A stretch of 49,087 nucleotides of DNA from Streptosporangiaceae bacterium (GCA_025964695.1 JAOPYK010000097.1:1-49087); one strand, 5' to 3'. Numbered from the stretch's first letter, positions 1 through 10,377 are shown. Notes: a model not told the origin generated them from the sequence alone. Translations and numbers: made by a program.

Positions 1-633
1 TGCCGTTACACGACCATCCAGAACTGGTCGAACAACGTCTACAACCTGGTGACCAAGCGCGCCGTCTGCTACGAGGGCGCCACCATGGAGTGGGTCGACG
101 GCAACATCGGCTCCAAGGTCACCATGAAGTACCCGGCGGTCTACCTGCTCGGTGAGCACGCCAAGGGCGAGACGCTGTCGATCGCGTTCGCCGGCGAGGG
201 CCAGCACCAGGACGCGGGCGCCAAGATGGTGCACGCGGCCCCCAACACCTCCTCGACGATCGTGTCGAAGTCGGTGGCCCGGGGCGGCGGCCGTACCTCC
301 TACCGGGGTCTGGTCCAGATCCAGGAGGGCGCCACGCACTCCAAGTCCACGGTCCGTTGCGACGCGCTGCTGGTCGACCAGATCAGCCGGTCCGACACCT
401 ACCCGTACGTCGACGTCCGCGAGGACGACGTCGAGATGGGGCACGAGGCGACGGTCTCCAAGGTGTCGGAGAGCCAGCTGTTCTACCTGATGAGCCGCGG
501 CATGACCGAGGAAGAGGCCATGGCGATGATCGTGCGCGGCTTCGTGGAGCCGATCGCCCGTGAACTGCCGATGGAATACGCGCTCGAGCTCAACCGGCTG
601 ATCGAGCTGCAGATGGAAGGAGCCGTCGGCTGA
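1..633 (+). CDS. sufB: Fe-S cluster scaffold protein SufB (C-terminal part, cut by window edge)
   Basis: The window opens inside the gene: frame 1 reads [20 protein letters not shown] from base 1, a typical SufB segment, and continues to TGA at 631-633. About 210 residues are visible; full-length SufB is usually near 470, so the N-terminal half lies upstream. SufB is the scaffold of the SufBC2D complex that assembles Fe-S clusters in the cytosol with sulfur supplied by SufS/SufU. The C-terminal SufB/SufD family signature ([19 protein letters not shown]) is present. The stop overlaps the sufD ATG by one base, implying translational coupling. No premature stop is seen. Confidence 0.95.
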   Translation, partial: CRYTTIQNWSNNVYNLVTKRAVCYEGATMEWVDGNIGSKVTMKYPAVYLLGEHAKGETLSIAFAGEGQHQDAGAKMVHAAPNTSSTIVSKSVARGGGRTSYRGLVQIQEGATHSKSTVRCDALLVDQISRSDTYPYVDVREDDVEMGHEATVSKVSESQLFYLMSRGMTEEEAMAMIVRGFVEPIARELPMEYALELNRLIELQMEGAVG

Positions 634-1793
634 TGGGGCTCGATGTCAAGCCGCTGTCGACGCTGCACGAGCACGCGTCGTACGACGTCGCGGACTTCGT
701 GGTGCCGGCCGGCCGCGAGGAGGAGTGGCGGTTCACCCCGCTGCGCCGCCTCCGGGGCCTGCACAACGGGACCGCCTCGCCGGACGGCAAGCTCCTCGTG
801 GAGGTCGACGCCGCCCCCGAGGTGACGGTGGAGACCGTCGGCCGTGACGATGCGCGGATCGGCCGGTCCTACGTGCCGGCCGACCGCGTGAGCGCGCAGG
901 CGTACACCTCCTTCACCGAGGCCACCGTGGTCACGGTGGCGCAGGAGGTGGTCGCCTCCGCGCCGACGGTGCTGCGGCTGCGCGGCGAGGACGCGGCCGG
1001 CGCCGTGTACGGCCATATCACGGTGATCGTGAAGCCCCTGGCGCAGGCCACCGTGGTGCTGGACCATGCCGGTTCGGCGACGTACGCCGCCAACGTCGAG
1101 TTCGCCGTCGGCGAGGGTGCCACGCTGTCGGTGATCAGCCTGCAGAACTGGGCCGACGACAGCGTTCACCTCACCCACCACCACGCCCGTCTCGCCAAGG
1201 ACGCCACGTTCACCAGCTTCACGATCACCCTCGGCGGTGACGTGGTCCGGATCGTCCCCTCGGTCTCGTACGACGGGCCCGGCGGCAACGCCGAGCTGTA
1301 CGGCGTGTACTTCGCCGACGCGGGCCAGCACCTGGAGCACCGGCTGTTCGTGGACCACAACCTCCCCAACTGCCGCAGCCGGGTCGACTACCGGGGCGCT
1401 CTGCAAGGTCAAGGCGCCCACGCGGTCTGGATCGGCGACGTGCTCATCCGCGCCGCGGCCGAGGGCACCGACACCTACGAGCTCAACCGCAACCTGGTGC
1501 TGAGCGACGGCACCCGCGTCGACTCTGTCCCGAACCTGGAGATCCTCACCGGGGAGATTCAAGGCGCCGGACATGCCAGCACCAGCGGCCGGCTGGACGA
1601 CGAGCACACCTTCTACCTGCAGGCTCGCGGGATCCCCTACGACCAGGCGCGGCGCATGGTCGTGCGCGGTTTCCTCGGCCAGCTCATCGAGCGCATCGAG
1701 GTCCCGGAGATCCGCGAGCAGGTCCAGGCCGCCGTCGAGGCGGAGCTGGACAACGGCCAGGACAAGGGGCTGGAGCAGGAGCGGATCCGATGA
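633..1793 (+). CDS. sufD: Fe-S cluster assembly protein SufD
   Basis: The 386-residue product is paralogous to SufB and forms the SufBC2D scaffold with it. The beta-helix core and the C-terminal family signature (DDEHTFYLQARGIPYDQARR, then MVVRGFLGQLIERI) are clear. The length fits the family. The ATG shares one base with the sufB stop (TGATG), with GGAAGGAG about ten bases upstream inside sufB as ribosome binding site. The end overlaps the next gene by four bases (ATGA). Its position between sufB and a Rieske ferredoxin is the usual actinobacterial order. Confidence 0.95.
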   Translation: MGLDVKPLSTLHEHASYDVADFVVPAGREEEWRFTPLRRLRGLHNGTASPDGKLLVEVDAAPEVTVETVGRDDARIGRSYVPADRVSAQAYTSFTEATVVTVAQEVVASAPTVLRLRGEDAAGAVYGHITVIVKPLAQATVVLDHAGSATYAANVEFAVGEGATLSVISLQNWADDSVHLTHHHARLAKDATFTSFTITLGGDVVRIVPSVSYDGPGGNAELYGVYFADAGQHLEHRLFVDHNLPNCRSRVDYRGALQGQGAHAVWIGDVLIRAAAEGTDTYELNRNLVLSDGTRVDSVPNLEILTGEIQGAGHASTSGRLDDEHTFYLQARGIPYDQARRMVVRGFLGQLIERIEVPEIREQVQAAVEAELDNGQDKGLEQERIR

Positions 1794-2161
1794 GCCAGGA
1801 CACCGGGCACGGGGGCCCGTCCGCCGAGGGCGACTTCGTCGAGGCCTGCCCGCTCAGCGAGGTTCCCGAGGAGGGCGCCCTGGGAGTGGAGATCGGTGAC
1901 ACCCCGGTGGCGCTGGTCCGCACCGGCGACGAGGTGTTCGCGCTGCGCGACGTCTGCTCGCATGCCGAGGTTCCGCTCTCCGAGGGCGAGATCTTCGACC
2001 ACACCATCGAATGCTGGCTGCACGGGTCCTGCTTCGACCTGCGGACCGGCAAGCCCACCAACCCGCCGGCCACCCAGCCGGTACCCACCTACCGAGTGAA
2101 GATCGAGGACGGCACGGTGTACGTCTCGCTCACACCCACGTCCGAGTTCAGGGAGTCATAG
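1790..2161 (+). CDS. Rieske [2Fe-2S] ferredoxin-like protein of the SUF operon
   Basis: This 123-residue protein carries one Rieske domain. Cluster ligands are visible as C56-x-H58 (in CSHAEVPLSEGEI) and C75-x2-H78 (CWLH), the standard 2Cys-2His pattern. It resembles the ferredoxin subunits of non-haem iron ring-hydroxylating oxygenases, but lies inside the suf operon (ATGA overlap with sufD, zero gap to sufC), so a housekeeping electron-transfer or cluster-assembly role is more likely than a catabolic one. The role is inferred from context; actinobacterial suf operons commonly contain such a gene. Confidence 0.9.
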   Translation: MSQDTGHGGPSAEGDFVEACPLSEVPEEGALGVEIGDTPVALVRTGDEVFALRDVCSHAEVPLSEGEIFDHTIECWLHGSCFDLRTGKPTNPPATQPVPTYRVKIEDGTVYVSLTPTSEFRES

Positions 2162-4293
<2,132 letters not shown>

Positions 4294-4311
4294 TCGGTAG
4301 AGGAAGGGCCC

Positions 4312-4767
4312 ATGCAGCTCGAGTCGATGTACCAGGAGATCATCCTGGATCATTACCGCAACCCCCATCACAAGGGGTTGCGGGAGCCGTACGACACCGA
4401 GGTGCACCACATCAACCCCACCTGCGGTGACGAGGTGACGCTCCGGGTGCGGTTGGAGGGCTCCGATGACGGCGCCACCGTCACCGATGTGTCCTACGAC
4501 TCGATGGGGTGCTCCATCAGCCAGGCGAGCGCCTCGGTGATGAGCGACCTGGTCATCGGCAGGACGGTCAAGGAGGCCATGGCGGTCGGCGATGAGTTCC
4601 TCGCGCTGATGCAGTCACGTGGCGCCCTCGAGCCCGACGAGAACCTGCTCGAGGACGCCGTCGCCTTCACCGGCGTATCGAAGTACCCCGCCCGCATCAA
4701 GTGCGCCCTGCTGGGCTGGATGGCCTGGAAGGACGCGACATCCCGCGCTTTGGAGAGCCATGAGTGA
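4312..4767 (+). CDS. sufU: SufU-type zinc-dependent sulfurtransferase
   Basis: A 151-residue IscU/SufU-family protein that accepts persulfide sulfur from SufS and passes it to SufB. Metal ligands and the acceptor site fit SufU: C38 and D40 in NPTCGD, C67 in DSMGCSISQASAS, and C131 in ARIKCALLGW. The longer spacing between the second and third Cys regions distinguishes SufU from IscU. AGAGGAAGGG supplies a strong ribosome binding site before ATG 4312. The end overlaps sufT by eight bases. Confidence 0.93.
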   Translation: MQLESMYQEIILDHYRNPHHKGLREPYDTEVHHINPTCGDEVTLRVRLEGSDDGATVTDVSYDSMGCSISQASASVMSDLVIGRTVKEAMAVGDEFLALMQSRGALEPDENLLEDAVAFTGVSKYPARIKCALLGWMAWKDATSRALESHE

Positions 4768-5173
4768 GACCGTGCACGACACCCACGCGACCGGCACCGA
4801 GGCCGCGCCGGCCCCGGAGGCCGCCGCGCAGGACTCCGCCGCAGTCGGCACCGGCCTTGCCACCGGCACCGTGCCCGATGAGGAGATCCTCGAGGCGCTG
4901 AAGGACGTCGTCGACCCCGAGCTCGGGATCAACGTCGTCGACCTCGGGCTGATCTACGGGATCACCGTTGCCGACGGCGTCGCGGTCCTGGACATGACGC
5001 TGACCAGCGCGGCCTGCCCGCTCACCGATGTGATCGAGGACCAGGCGCACAGCGCCCTCGCCGATCTGGTCGACGACGTTAAGATCAACTGGGTCTGGAT
5101 GCCGCCGTGGGGCCCGGACAAGATCACCGATGAGGGTCGTGAGCAGCTGCGCGCCCTCGGCTTCAACGTGTGA
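4760..5173 (+). CDS. sufT: SufT / MIP18 (DUF59) family Fe-S assembly factor
   Basis: A 137-residue protein with a low-complexity Ala/Thr-rich N-terminus (about residues 8-36) followed by one DUF59 domain (about 40-115) with the hallmarks DPELGINVVDLGLIYG and TSAACPLTDVIED, including conserved C86. SufT proteins help mature Fe-S proteins. The start chosen is ATG 4760, overlapping the end of sufU; the reading frame is open further upstream, but that part is antisense-like sequence within sufU. Last gene of the suf operon; tandem hairpins follow. Confidence 0.9.
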   Translation: MSETVHDTHATGTEAAPAPEAAAQDSAAVGTGLATGTVPDEEILEALKDVVDPELGINVVDLGLIYGITVADGVAVLDMTLTSAACPLTDVIEDQAHSALADLVDDVKINWVWMPPWGPDKITDEGREQLRALGFNV

Positions 5174-5256
5174 GCGCGTGGGTTCAACCAGCTGTTACCG
5201 GCCTCAACCGGCTTGACCGGCCCCGACCGGCTTCAGGGTATGGCCGGGGTCCCGGC

Positions 5257-5304
5257 GCCCGGGCGCGCGGCGGATGCGCGCCCGGGCTGCGGCCTGTGGC
5301 CGCA
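5257..5304. terminator. Tandem perfect hairpins between convergent sufT and EAL-CBS gene
   Basis: Bases 5257-5268 (GCCCGGGCGCGC) pair perfectly with 5276-5287 across a 7-nt loop, giving a 12-bp all-GC stem. Immediately after it, 5288-5294 (TGCGGCC) pairs with 5298-5304 across a 3-nt loop. There is no T-run, which is common for actinomycete terminators. Its position between two convergent genes suits a bidirectional terminator. Confidence 0.6.
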
Positions 5305-5345
5305 GGACCGTTCCATTCCCCAGGCGGCTCGGCCCCCGCGGCGGC

Positions 5346-6530
5346 TCAGGGCGACAGCGACCGGATGAGGTCGCCGACCCGGACGATGCCCAGGCAGCGG
5401 CCGATCTCGTCGATGACCACCAGGTCGTCATAGACCCGCTCGCTCTCCTTGCCGGCGGCCCGCAGCGCGGCGATGGCCGGCACCGTCTTGGGCACCAGCC
5501 GGGGAGGGTCGGACAACCGGGAGGCCGGCTTGTGCGCGTGCAGCGCGTGCCCGTACGCCCCCGAGATCCTCAGCAGGAACCGGGTGCGGTCGACGGTGTA
5601 CCGGGGACGCTGCTGCTCGTCGACCAGCACGACGCTGGTGGCGCCGGGTGTGCCGTTGAGCGCGTCGAGGACCTGGTCCGCGGTCGCCGTCAGCGGCATC
5701 GTCACCGCGGGCATGGTGAACTCCGACACGCGCTTGCCGAGGTCGTGGTCGCGGTGGGAGGCGGGGGAGCGGCTGTCCCGCTCCACCGGGACCGGGACGG
5801 TGACGCGCATGCCGGGACGCCAGTCACCGCCGGCCAGCAGCGGCCCCTGAACCAGGCGCACGCCGGCCCCGCGCAGATGAACGAGCTGTTCCTCGGTGGC
5901 CACCCCGGGCGCGAGCACATGCGCGCCGAGCCGATGGGCGACACCGACGAGAGCCTCGACCAACGCGGACTTGCGGGGGTGCGCGACGGCCTGGCGGGCC
6001 AGCTCGGGGTCGAGCTTGACCAGGTAGGGCGCACCGTCCACCAGCAGGTCGAGCGGTGAGTGGGCGGTGCCGAGCCCGGCAAAAGCGATCAGGTATCCGG
6101 CCCGGCGCAGGCCGTGCAGAGCCGCCGACACCGCCGGGCGCTGGGCGGGGGCGAAGCCGCCGCTCATGCACACGATCACTTCCTGCGGGCGGCGGCCGGT
6201 GTCGAGCAGGCCTTGGTGGAGCGTCGTGAGCGGGACCTGCCCCTGGGCCACGGTCTCGGTGCGCAACAGGAGTTGGAGGGGGAGCTGGGTGCCGAGTTCG
6301 GCGGTGGCGCGTGCGGCGCGCAGTGCACGTCGTACGTCGTCCTCGGCGGGGTCGATCCGGGCCTGCGGCCCGGTCGGAGGATCGAGTTCACGCAGCGGCC
6401 GGGGGTACAGGGGGGTCGTCGCCTCTGCGGGTCCCGTGTGCGTCTCCACGGCGATGACACTGCCCGTGTGGAGATCGACGAGCGGGCAGAAGCTCACCTG
6501 GGCCGGGAGGAGAACATCTGTGACGGACAC
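5346..6530 (-). CDS. Degenerate EAL-domain protein with C-terminal CBS pair
   Basis: Starting at GTG 6530 (SD-like GGGGAGAAG 9 nt upstream) the product has 394 residues; an in-frame ATG at 6608 exists but lacks such a site. Residues about 1-255 resemble the EAL phosphodiesterase fold: FCPLVDLHTGSVIAVETH occupies the place of the EAL signature (E29-T30-H31 instead of E-A-L), VKLDPEL resembles the KID segment, and FAGLGTAH replaces the usual DDFGTG. Loss of these metal-binding motifs suggests it no longer cleaves c-di-GMP. Residues about 262-394 look like a pair of CBS domains, a nucleotide-sensing module. A sensory or binding role is inferred. Confidence 0.75.
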   Translation of the reverse strand: MSVTDVLLPAQVSFCPLVDLHTGSVIAVETHTGPAEATTPLYPRPLRELDPPTGPQARIDPAEDDVRRALRAARATAELGTQLPLQLLLRTETVAQGQVPLTTLHQGLLDTGRRPQEVIVCMSGGFAPAQRPAVSAALHGLRRAGYLIAFAGLGTAHSPLDLLVDGAPYLVKLDPELARQAVAHPRKSALVEALVGVAHRLGAHVLAPGVATEEQLVHLRGAGVRLVQGPLLAGGDWRPGMRVTVPVPVERDSRSPASHRDHDLGKRVSEFTMPAVTMPLTATADQVLDALNGTPGATSVVLVDEQQRPRYTVDRTRFLLRISGAYGHALHAHKPASRLSDPPRLVPKTVPAIAALRAAGKESERVYDDLVVIDEIGRCLGIVRVGDLIRSLSP

Positions 6531-6671
6531 CGCTAAATCTTCTCCCCTGTTCGACGTCAAATCGCCAAATGTGAGGAGATGTTCACCGACTATTTGGCCT
6601 GGTGGCACGGCAGGACGCGGTCTGTTTTACAGCTGCGCGTTGCGTGCCGAACCGTAGGCTCGCCGTGATCG

Positions 6672-7067
6672 CTACATGCCGCGACCCCCGACGGACACCG
6701 AGACAAGGTAGGTGACGCCGGCCACACCGGCGAGCCAGCCCAACGGCCCGATCGGCGCGTTCCGCAGCACCTGGACCACCAGGGCGCAGACGATCGCCGC
6801 GATGAGCACGTCACCGGTCATGGCGGCGGCCTTGAGATGGCTGCGGGCCCGGTGGCCGGTGCCGAACGCCTCACTGATCGCGAGGCCGCCCTCTCCCCTG
6901 CGGTAGCCAAGATGCGCCGCATAGCCGGCCAGCACCGCCAGGGCGACGAGCCCCGTGCCGGTGTGCCCGCGTACGGCGCAGGTGATCGCGACGGCCAGGC
7001 CGACGCAGGCGGCCAGCGCGGGCACCAGCCAGTGCCTCAGGCCATGACGCTCGGGTGCGATCCACAT
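6672..7067 (-). CDS. Small integral membrane protein, function unknown
   Basis: About 131 residues beginning MWIAPERHGLRHWLVPALAA. Three to four hydrophobic helices are visible (about HWLVPALAACVGLAVAITCA, GLVALAVLAGYAAHLGY, DVLIAAIVCALVVQVL and a terminal WLAGVAGVTYLVSV). The start is uncertain: GGGGGAAG sits 9 nt before ATG 7067 and directly before ATG 7076, while another in-frame ATG lies at 7134-7136. It is divergent from the acVLRF1 gene. I do not recognise the family. Confidence 0.6.
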   Translation of the reverse strand: MWIAPERHGLRHWLVPALAACVGLAVAITCAVRGHTGTGLVALAVLAGYAAHLGYRRGEGGLAISEAFGTGHRARSHLKAAAMTGDVLIAAIVCALVVQVLRNAPIGPLGWLAGVAGVTYLVSVSVGGRGM

Positions 7068-7201
7068 GACGCACATCTTCCCCCGATCGACCTCGAGATC
7101 AACGTATTCGGCCAACGCGATCCTGCGCGTCGCCATCGGACCCCCGACCTGGGCCGCCGCCGCCCGGGGCTCGTGCCCAGTGAGGACGGCCGGGGGCCGC
7201 A

Positions 7202-7207
7202 TAGGGT
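7202..7207 (+). promoter_or_regulatory. -10 box for leaderless acVLRF1 transcript
   Basis: TAGGGT fits the actinobacterial TANNNT -10 consensus. Its last base is 8 nt before GTG 7215, so transcription would begin at the start codon. No Shine-Dalgarno sequence precedes the GTG. Confidence 0.5.
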
Positions 7208-7214
7208 GCGGGGC

Positions 7215-7934
7215 GTGAGCAAGGGGCGGCCCGCGAGCGGCGGCGGGCGATGGCTGGAGGTGGCGCCGGAGCGGATCGCCCGGTGGCTGGCCGGTTTCGG
7301 CGAGCGGCACGGCGGTGTGACCGGCGCCGAGCGCGGCCCGCGGACCGTCCGGTTCACCGCGGCCGACGGCGCCACGGCGGAGTGCCACGTGCCCTTCCCG
7401 CCGCTCGCGCCGGACCCGGTGGGCGAGGCGGACCCGGTGGGCGTGGCGGGTCCTTCCGGCGTGGCGGATGTGGCCGGCGCCGTGCGGGCGCTGACCGAGC
7501 ACGCCTGCCGGGCGCGGCTGGTCGGCGTCCTGCTGGTACGGCTCGGAGGCCACGCGGCGGGGGTGTTCGACGGGGAGCGGCTGGTCGTCTCCAAGGTGGG
7601 CTCCCGGCTGGTGCACGGGCGCAGTGCCGCGGGCGGCTGGTCGCAGCACCGGTTCGCCCGCCGTCGCGACAAGCAGGCCCGGGAGGCGCTCGAGGACGCC
7701 GCGAACGTGGCCGTACGCGTGCTGGGACCCCACCTGGGCGGGCTCGACGCGGTCGTGCTCGGAGGGGACCGCCGTGCGCTCGACGAGCTGCGCGCCGACC
7801 CCCGGCTGAGCCCCGTCTTCGCACTCGCGTCGGGGCCCGTGCTGACGGTGCCGGACCCCAGGCTGGTCGTGCTGCGGGAGGCCCCCCGCGGCTTCCGGAG
7901 CGTACGGATCCGTCTCGACGAGCCGCTGGGGTGA
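7215..7934 (+). CDS. acVLRF1-type peptidyl-tRNA hydrolase (Vms1-like release factor)
   Basis: The 239-residue product matches the actinobacterial VLRF1 family, relatives of eukaryotic Vms1/ANKZF1 that free nascent chains from tRNA on stalled ribosomes. The core segment HGRSAAGGWSQHRFARRRDK carries the loop glutamine, and two alpha/beta stretches (LVGVLLVRLGGHAAGVFDGERL and LDAVVLGGDRRALDELR) flank it. GTG 7215 is chosen because TAGGGT lies one promoter spacing upstream; open frame further 5' is antisense to the membrane protein gene. The ABC-F translation factor follows 380 bp downstream. Family assignment is from recognition of the motif. Confidence 0.75.
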   Translation: MSKGRPASGGGRWLEVAPERIARWLAGFGERHGGVTGAERGPRTVRFTAADGATAECHVPFPPLAPDPVGEADPVGVAGPSGVADVAGAVRALTEHACRARLVGVLLVRLGGHAAGVFDGERLVVSKVGSRLVHGRSAAGGWSQHRFARRRDKQAREALEDAANVAVRVLGPHLGGLDAVVLGGDRRALDELRADPRLSPVFALASGPVLTVPDPRLVVLREAPRGFRSVRIRLDEPLG

Positions 7935-8188
7935 CCTCGCGCCGGCGGAACCGCGGTGAAAGCACCCGCGTCGCCGTGTCCCCGGAGGTCTCGGGGCCAG
8001 GGCACCGTCTCCGCCGCTGAGCGGGCCGTGGCGTGATCGACAATCTTGAGGCGGCGACGCCACGTTCTGTCCCCTCCTGGGCCCGCTACGGGCTTCTCAG
8101 GTTCGCGCAGGCGGGTTCTTCGCGGCTGACGGCCCGGCAGGCCCCATCCCCAAGGGGTTCCGCGAATCCGGGCGTGTCATCCGTCCCG

Positions 8189-8215
8189 TAGACTGGCCGC
8201 ATGCTCCCGAGCTGA
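8189..8215 (+). promoter_or_regulatory. Promoter and four-codon leaderless upstream ORF before ABC-F gene
   Basis: TAGACT (8189-8194) fits a -10 box. Six bases later ATG 8201 opens a tiny reading frame, Met-Leu-Pro-Ser-stop (8201-8215). The predicted transcript therefore starts at this AUG and has a 114-nt leader before the ABC-F GTG. A -35 box is not obvious. Confidence 0.45.
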
Positions 8216-8225
8216 CAGGTCATCT

Positions 8226-8268
8226 GAGCGCGCCGCCGCGGTAGAACGCGAAACCGGGCGCGCTCTTT
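8226..8268 (+). terminator. Attenuator-like hairpin in the ABC-F leader
   Basis: GAGCGCGCC (8226-8234) pairs perfectly with GGCGCGCTC (8257-8265) across a 22-nt loop and is followed by TTT. It lies between the mini-ORF at 8201 and the ABC-F start at 8315, where a transcription attenuator would sit. The T-run is short, so termination is not certain. Confidence 0.45.
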
Positions 8269-8314
8269 CATGCCGTCGGCCTGTCCAACCACTTCCCACG
8301 CGGAGCCCCACGCT

Positions 8315-9913
8315 GTGATCACTGCCACTGACATCGAGCTGCGCGCCGGCTCCCGGCTGCTCATCGAGAGCACCACCTTCCGGGTCAACCCCGGCGACCG
8401 GGTCGGGCTGGTCGGCCGCAACGGTGCCGGCAAGACCACCCTGACCAAGGTGCTCGCCGGTGAGGCGCTGCCGGCCGGCGGTTCGGTGACCCGTTCGGGC
8501 ACCGTCGGCTACCTGCCCCAGGACGCCCGGGTCGGTGATCTCGAGGTGCCGGCCGGTGAGCGGATCCTGTCCGCCCGGGGGCTGGACGAGGTCCTGCGGG
8601 AGATGCGGGCGGCCGAGGAGCTCATGGCCACCATGACCGGCCAGGAGCGGGACAAGGCCGTACGCAGGTACGGGCGCATGGAGGACCGGCTGCACGTGCT
8701 GGGCGGCTACTCGGCCGAGGCCGAGGCGGCGCAGATCTCCTCCAACCTCGGTCTGCCGGACCGGGTCCTCACCCAGCCGCTGCGTACGCTCTCCGGAGGT
8801 CAGCGCCGCCGGGTGGAGCTGGCCCGCATCCTGTTCTCCGGCGCCGACACGCTCCTGCTGGACGAGCCCACCAACCACCTGGACGCCGACTCGATCGGCT
8901 GGCTGCGCGACTTCCTGAAGTCCCACCGCGGCGGCCTCGTGGTCATCAGCCACGACGTGGAGCTGCTCGAGGCGGTGGTCAACCGGGTGTTCCACCTGGA
9001 CGCCAACCGCTGCGTCATCGACATCTACAACGTCGGCTGGAAGCCGTACCTGGATCAGCGGGAGACCGACGAGCGGCGGCGCAAGCGGGAGCTGTCCAAC
9101 GCCACCCGCCAGGCCTCCCAGCTGCAGTCTCAGGCGGACAAGATGCGGGCCAAGGCCACCAAGGCGAAGGCGGCCCAGCAGATGCTGCGCCGCGCGGAGC
9201 AGCTGCTGTCCGGGGTCGAGGGCGAGCGGCAGGGCGACAAGATCGCCAAAATCCGCTTCCCCGAGCCCGCTTCCTGCGGCCGTACCCCGCTCACCGCCGA
9301 GGGTTTGTCGAAGTCGTACGGATCCTTGGAGATCTTCACAGATGTCGACCTGGCCATCGACCGGGGCAGCAGGGTAGTGATCCTGGGCCTCAACGGGGCC
9401 GGGAAGACCACCCTGCTGCGCATTCTGGGCGGTGTCGACGAGGCCGACACCGGCAAGGTGATCGCCGGTCATGGGCTGCGGCTCGGCTATTACGCGCAGG
9501 AGCACGAGACGCTCGACAACGACCGGTCGGTGCTGGAGAACATGCGGTCAGCGGCCCCGGACCTGGTCGAGGTCGAGGTACGCAAGATCCTGGGCTCGTT
9601 CCTGTTCTCCGGTGACGACGTCGACAAGCCCGCGGGCGTGCTCTCCGGCGGTGAGAAGACCCGGCTGGCCCTGGCCACCCTGGTGGTCTCCAGCGCGAAC
9701 GTGCTGCTCCTCGACGAGCCCACCAACAACCTCGATCCGGCCAGCAGGGAGGAGATCCTGCGGGCCCTGCGGACCTACGCGGGCGCCATCGTCCTGGTGA
9801 CCCACGATGAGGGTGCGGTGGAGGCTCTGCAGCCCGAAAGAGTGATTTTGCTGCCGGATGGTGTTGAAGACATCTGGAGTGACGAGTTTTCCGATCTGGT
9901 GGCACTTGCCTGA
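8315..9913 (+). CDS. ABC-F family ATPase (ribosome-associated)
   Basis: A 532-residue soluble protein with two ABC domains and no membrane segments. Domain 1 has Walker A GRNGAGKTT (about residues 35-43) and signature LSGGQRRRVELARIL; domain 2 has GLNGAGKTTLLR and LSGGEKTRLALATLV; both have LLLDEPTN-type Walker B. The charged helical linker between domains (RRRKRELSNATRQ through MLRRAEQLLSG) corresponds to the P-site tRNA interaction arm. ABC-F proteins bind the ribosome E site and relieve stalls or antibiotic block; which role applies cannot be read here. Start GTG 8315 with GGAG 9 nt upstream; a longer ATG start at 8270 would cover the leader hairpin. Confidence 0.9.
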   Translation: MITATDIELRAGSRLLIESTTFRVNPGDRVGLVGRNGAGKTTLTKVLAGEALPAGGSVTRSGTVGYLPQDARVGDLEVPAGERILSARGLDEVLREMRAAEELMATMTGQERDKAVRRYGRMEDRLHVLGGYSAEAEAAQISSNLGLPDRVLTQPLRTLSGGQRRRVELARILFSGADTLLLDEPTNHLDADSIGWLRDFLKSHRGGLVVISHDVELLEAVVNRVFHLDANRCVIDIYNVGWKPYLDQRETDERRRKRELSNATRQASQLQSQADKMRAKATKAKAAQQMLRRAEQLLSGVEGERQGDKIAKIRFPEPASCGRTPLTAEGLSKSYGSLEIFTDVDLAIDRGSRVVILGLNGAGKTTLLRILGGVDEADTGKVIAGHGLRLGYYAQEHETLDNDRSVLENMRSAAPDLVEVEVRKILGSFLFSGDDVDKPAGVLSGGEKTRLALATLVVSSANVLLLDEPTNNLDPASREEILRALRTYAGAIVLVTHDEGAVEALQPERVILLPDGVEDIWSDEFSDLVALA

Positions 9914-9932
9914 CCTGCAGCGCAAGGAAGCA

Positions 9933-9980
9933 GATCTTTTCTGGCGTAGTGGGTAGCCGATCCGGCGGGAATGACTGATC
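9933..9980. promoter_or_regulatory. Cluster of three GATC sites upstream of the Gbn-like gene
   Basis: GATC occurs at 9933-9936, 9959-9962 and 9977-9980, three in 48 bp, 50-95 bp before GTG 10029. Gbn of Streptomyces is reported to bind GATC, so these are candidate autoregulatory sites. This is inference. Confidence 0.3.
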
Positions 9981-10028
9981 ATGGGCGGGGATAACGCAGC
10001 GGTCACCACATCACTACGGGAGGTACTC

Positions 10029-10241
10029 GTGGCCGAGACCCTTAAGAAGGGCACCCGCGTGACCGGTGCCGAGCGCGACAAGCTGGCGTCGGAGCTGAAG
10101 AAGCGCTACGACTCCGGTGAGAGCATCCGCGCGCTCGCCGCCGCCACTGGGCGCTCGTATGGATTCATCCACCGCATCCTGACGGAGTCCGGCGTGAACC
10201 TACGCGGACGCGGTGGGGCGACCCGAGGCAAAAAGTCCTGA
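10029..10241 (+). CDS. Gbn-like small nucleoid-associated / helix-turn-helix protein
   Basis: A 70-residue basic protein starting at GTG 10029 after an excellent GGGAGG (10018-10023). The sequence has a Lys-rich N-terminus (AETLKKGTRVTGAERDKLAS), an HTH-like core (SIRALAAATGRSYGFIHRIL) and a basic tail (LRGRGGATRGKKS). It closely resembles the actinobacterial family that includes Gbn (SCO1839) of Streptomyces coelicolor, a small nucleoid-associated protein that binds GATC sites. As I recall, the neighbours (ABC-F upstream, enoyl-CoA hydratase downstream) are also conserved there. An upstream in-frame ATG at 9981 lacks a good ribosome binding site. Confidence 0.75.
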   Translation: MAETLKKGTRVTGAERDKLASELKKRYDSGESIRALAAATGRSYGFIHRILTESGVNLRGRGGATRGKKS

Positions 10242-10377
10242 ACATCCACCCCCGCAACAGCGCATACCACCTGAACCGCCGCTGCGGCCGACCGAGTAGG
10301 GTCGGGCGCGGCGGCGGGCCGGGCCACTGACCCGGCCGCCGTGACGCACGCACCATCACCCCTGGGGAGGGAGCGTC

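Noticed and set aside
483-1607. Long minus-strand open frame antisense to sufB/sufD
   Set aside because: Val/Gly/Arg/His-rich antisense shadow of sufD; no ribosome binding site and no domain.
5174-5256. Possible small gene after sufT
   Set aside because: Only CCGGCTTGACC-type short repeats; reading frames are low complexity and lack a ribosome binding site.
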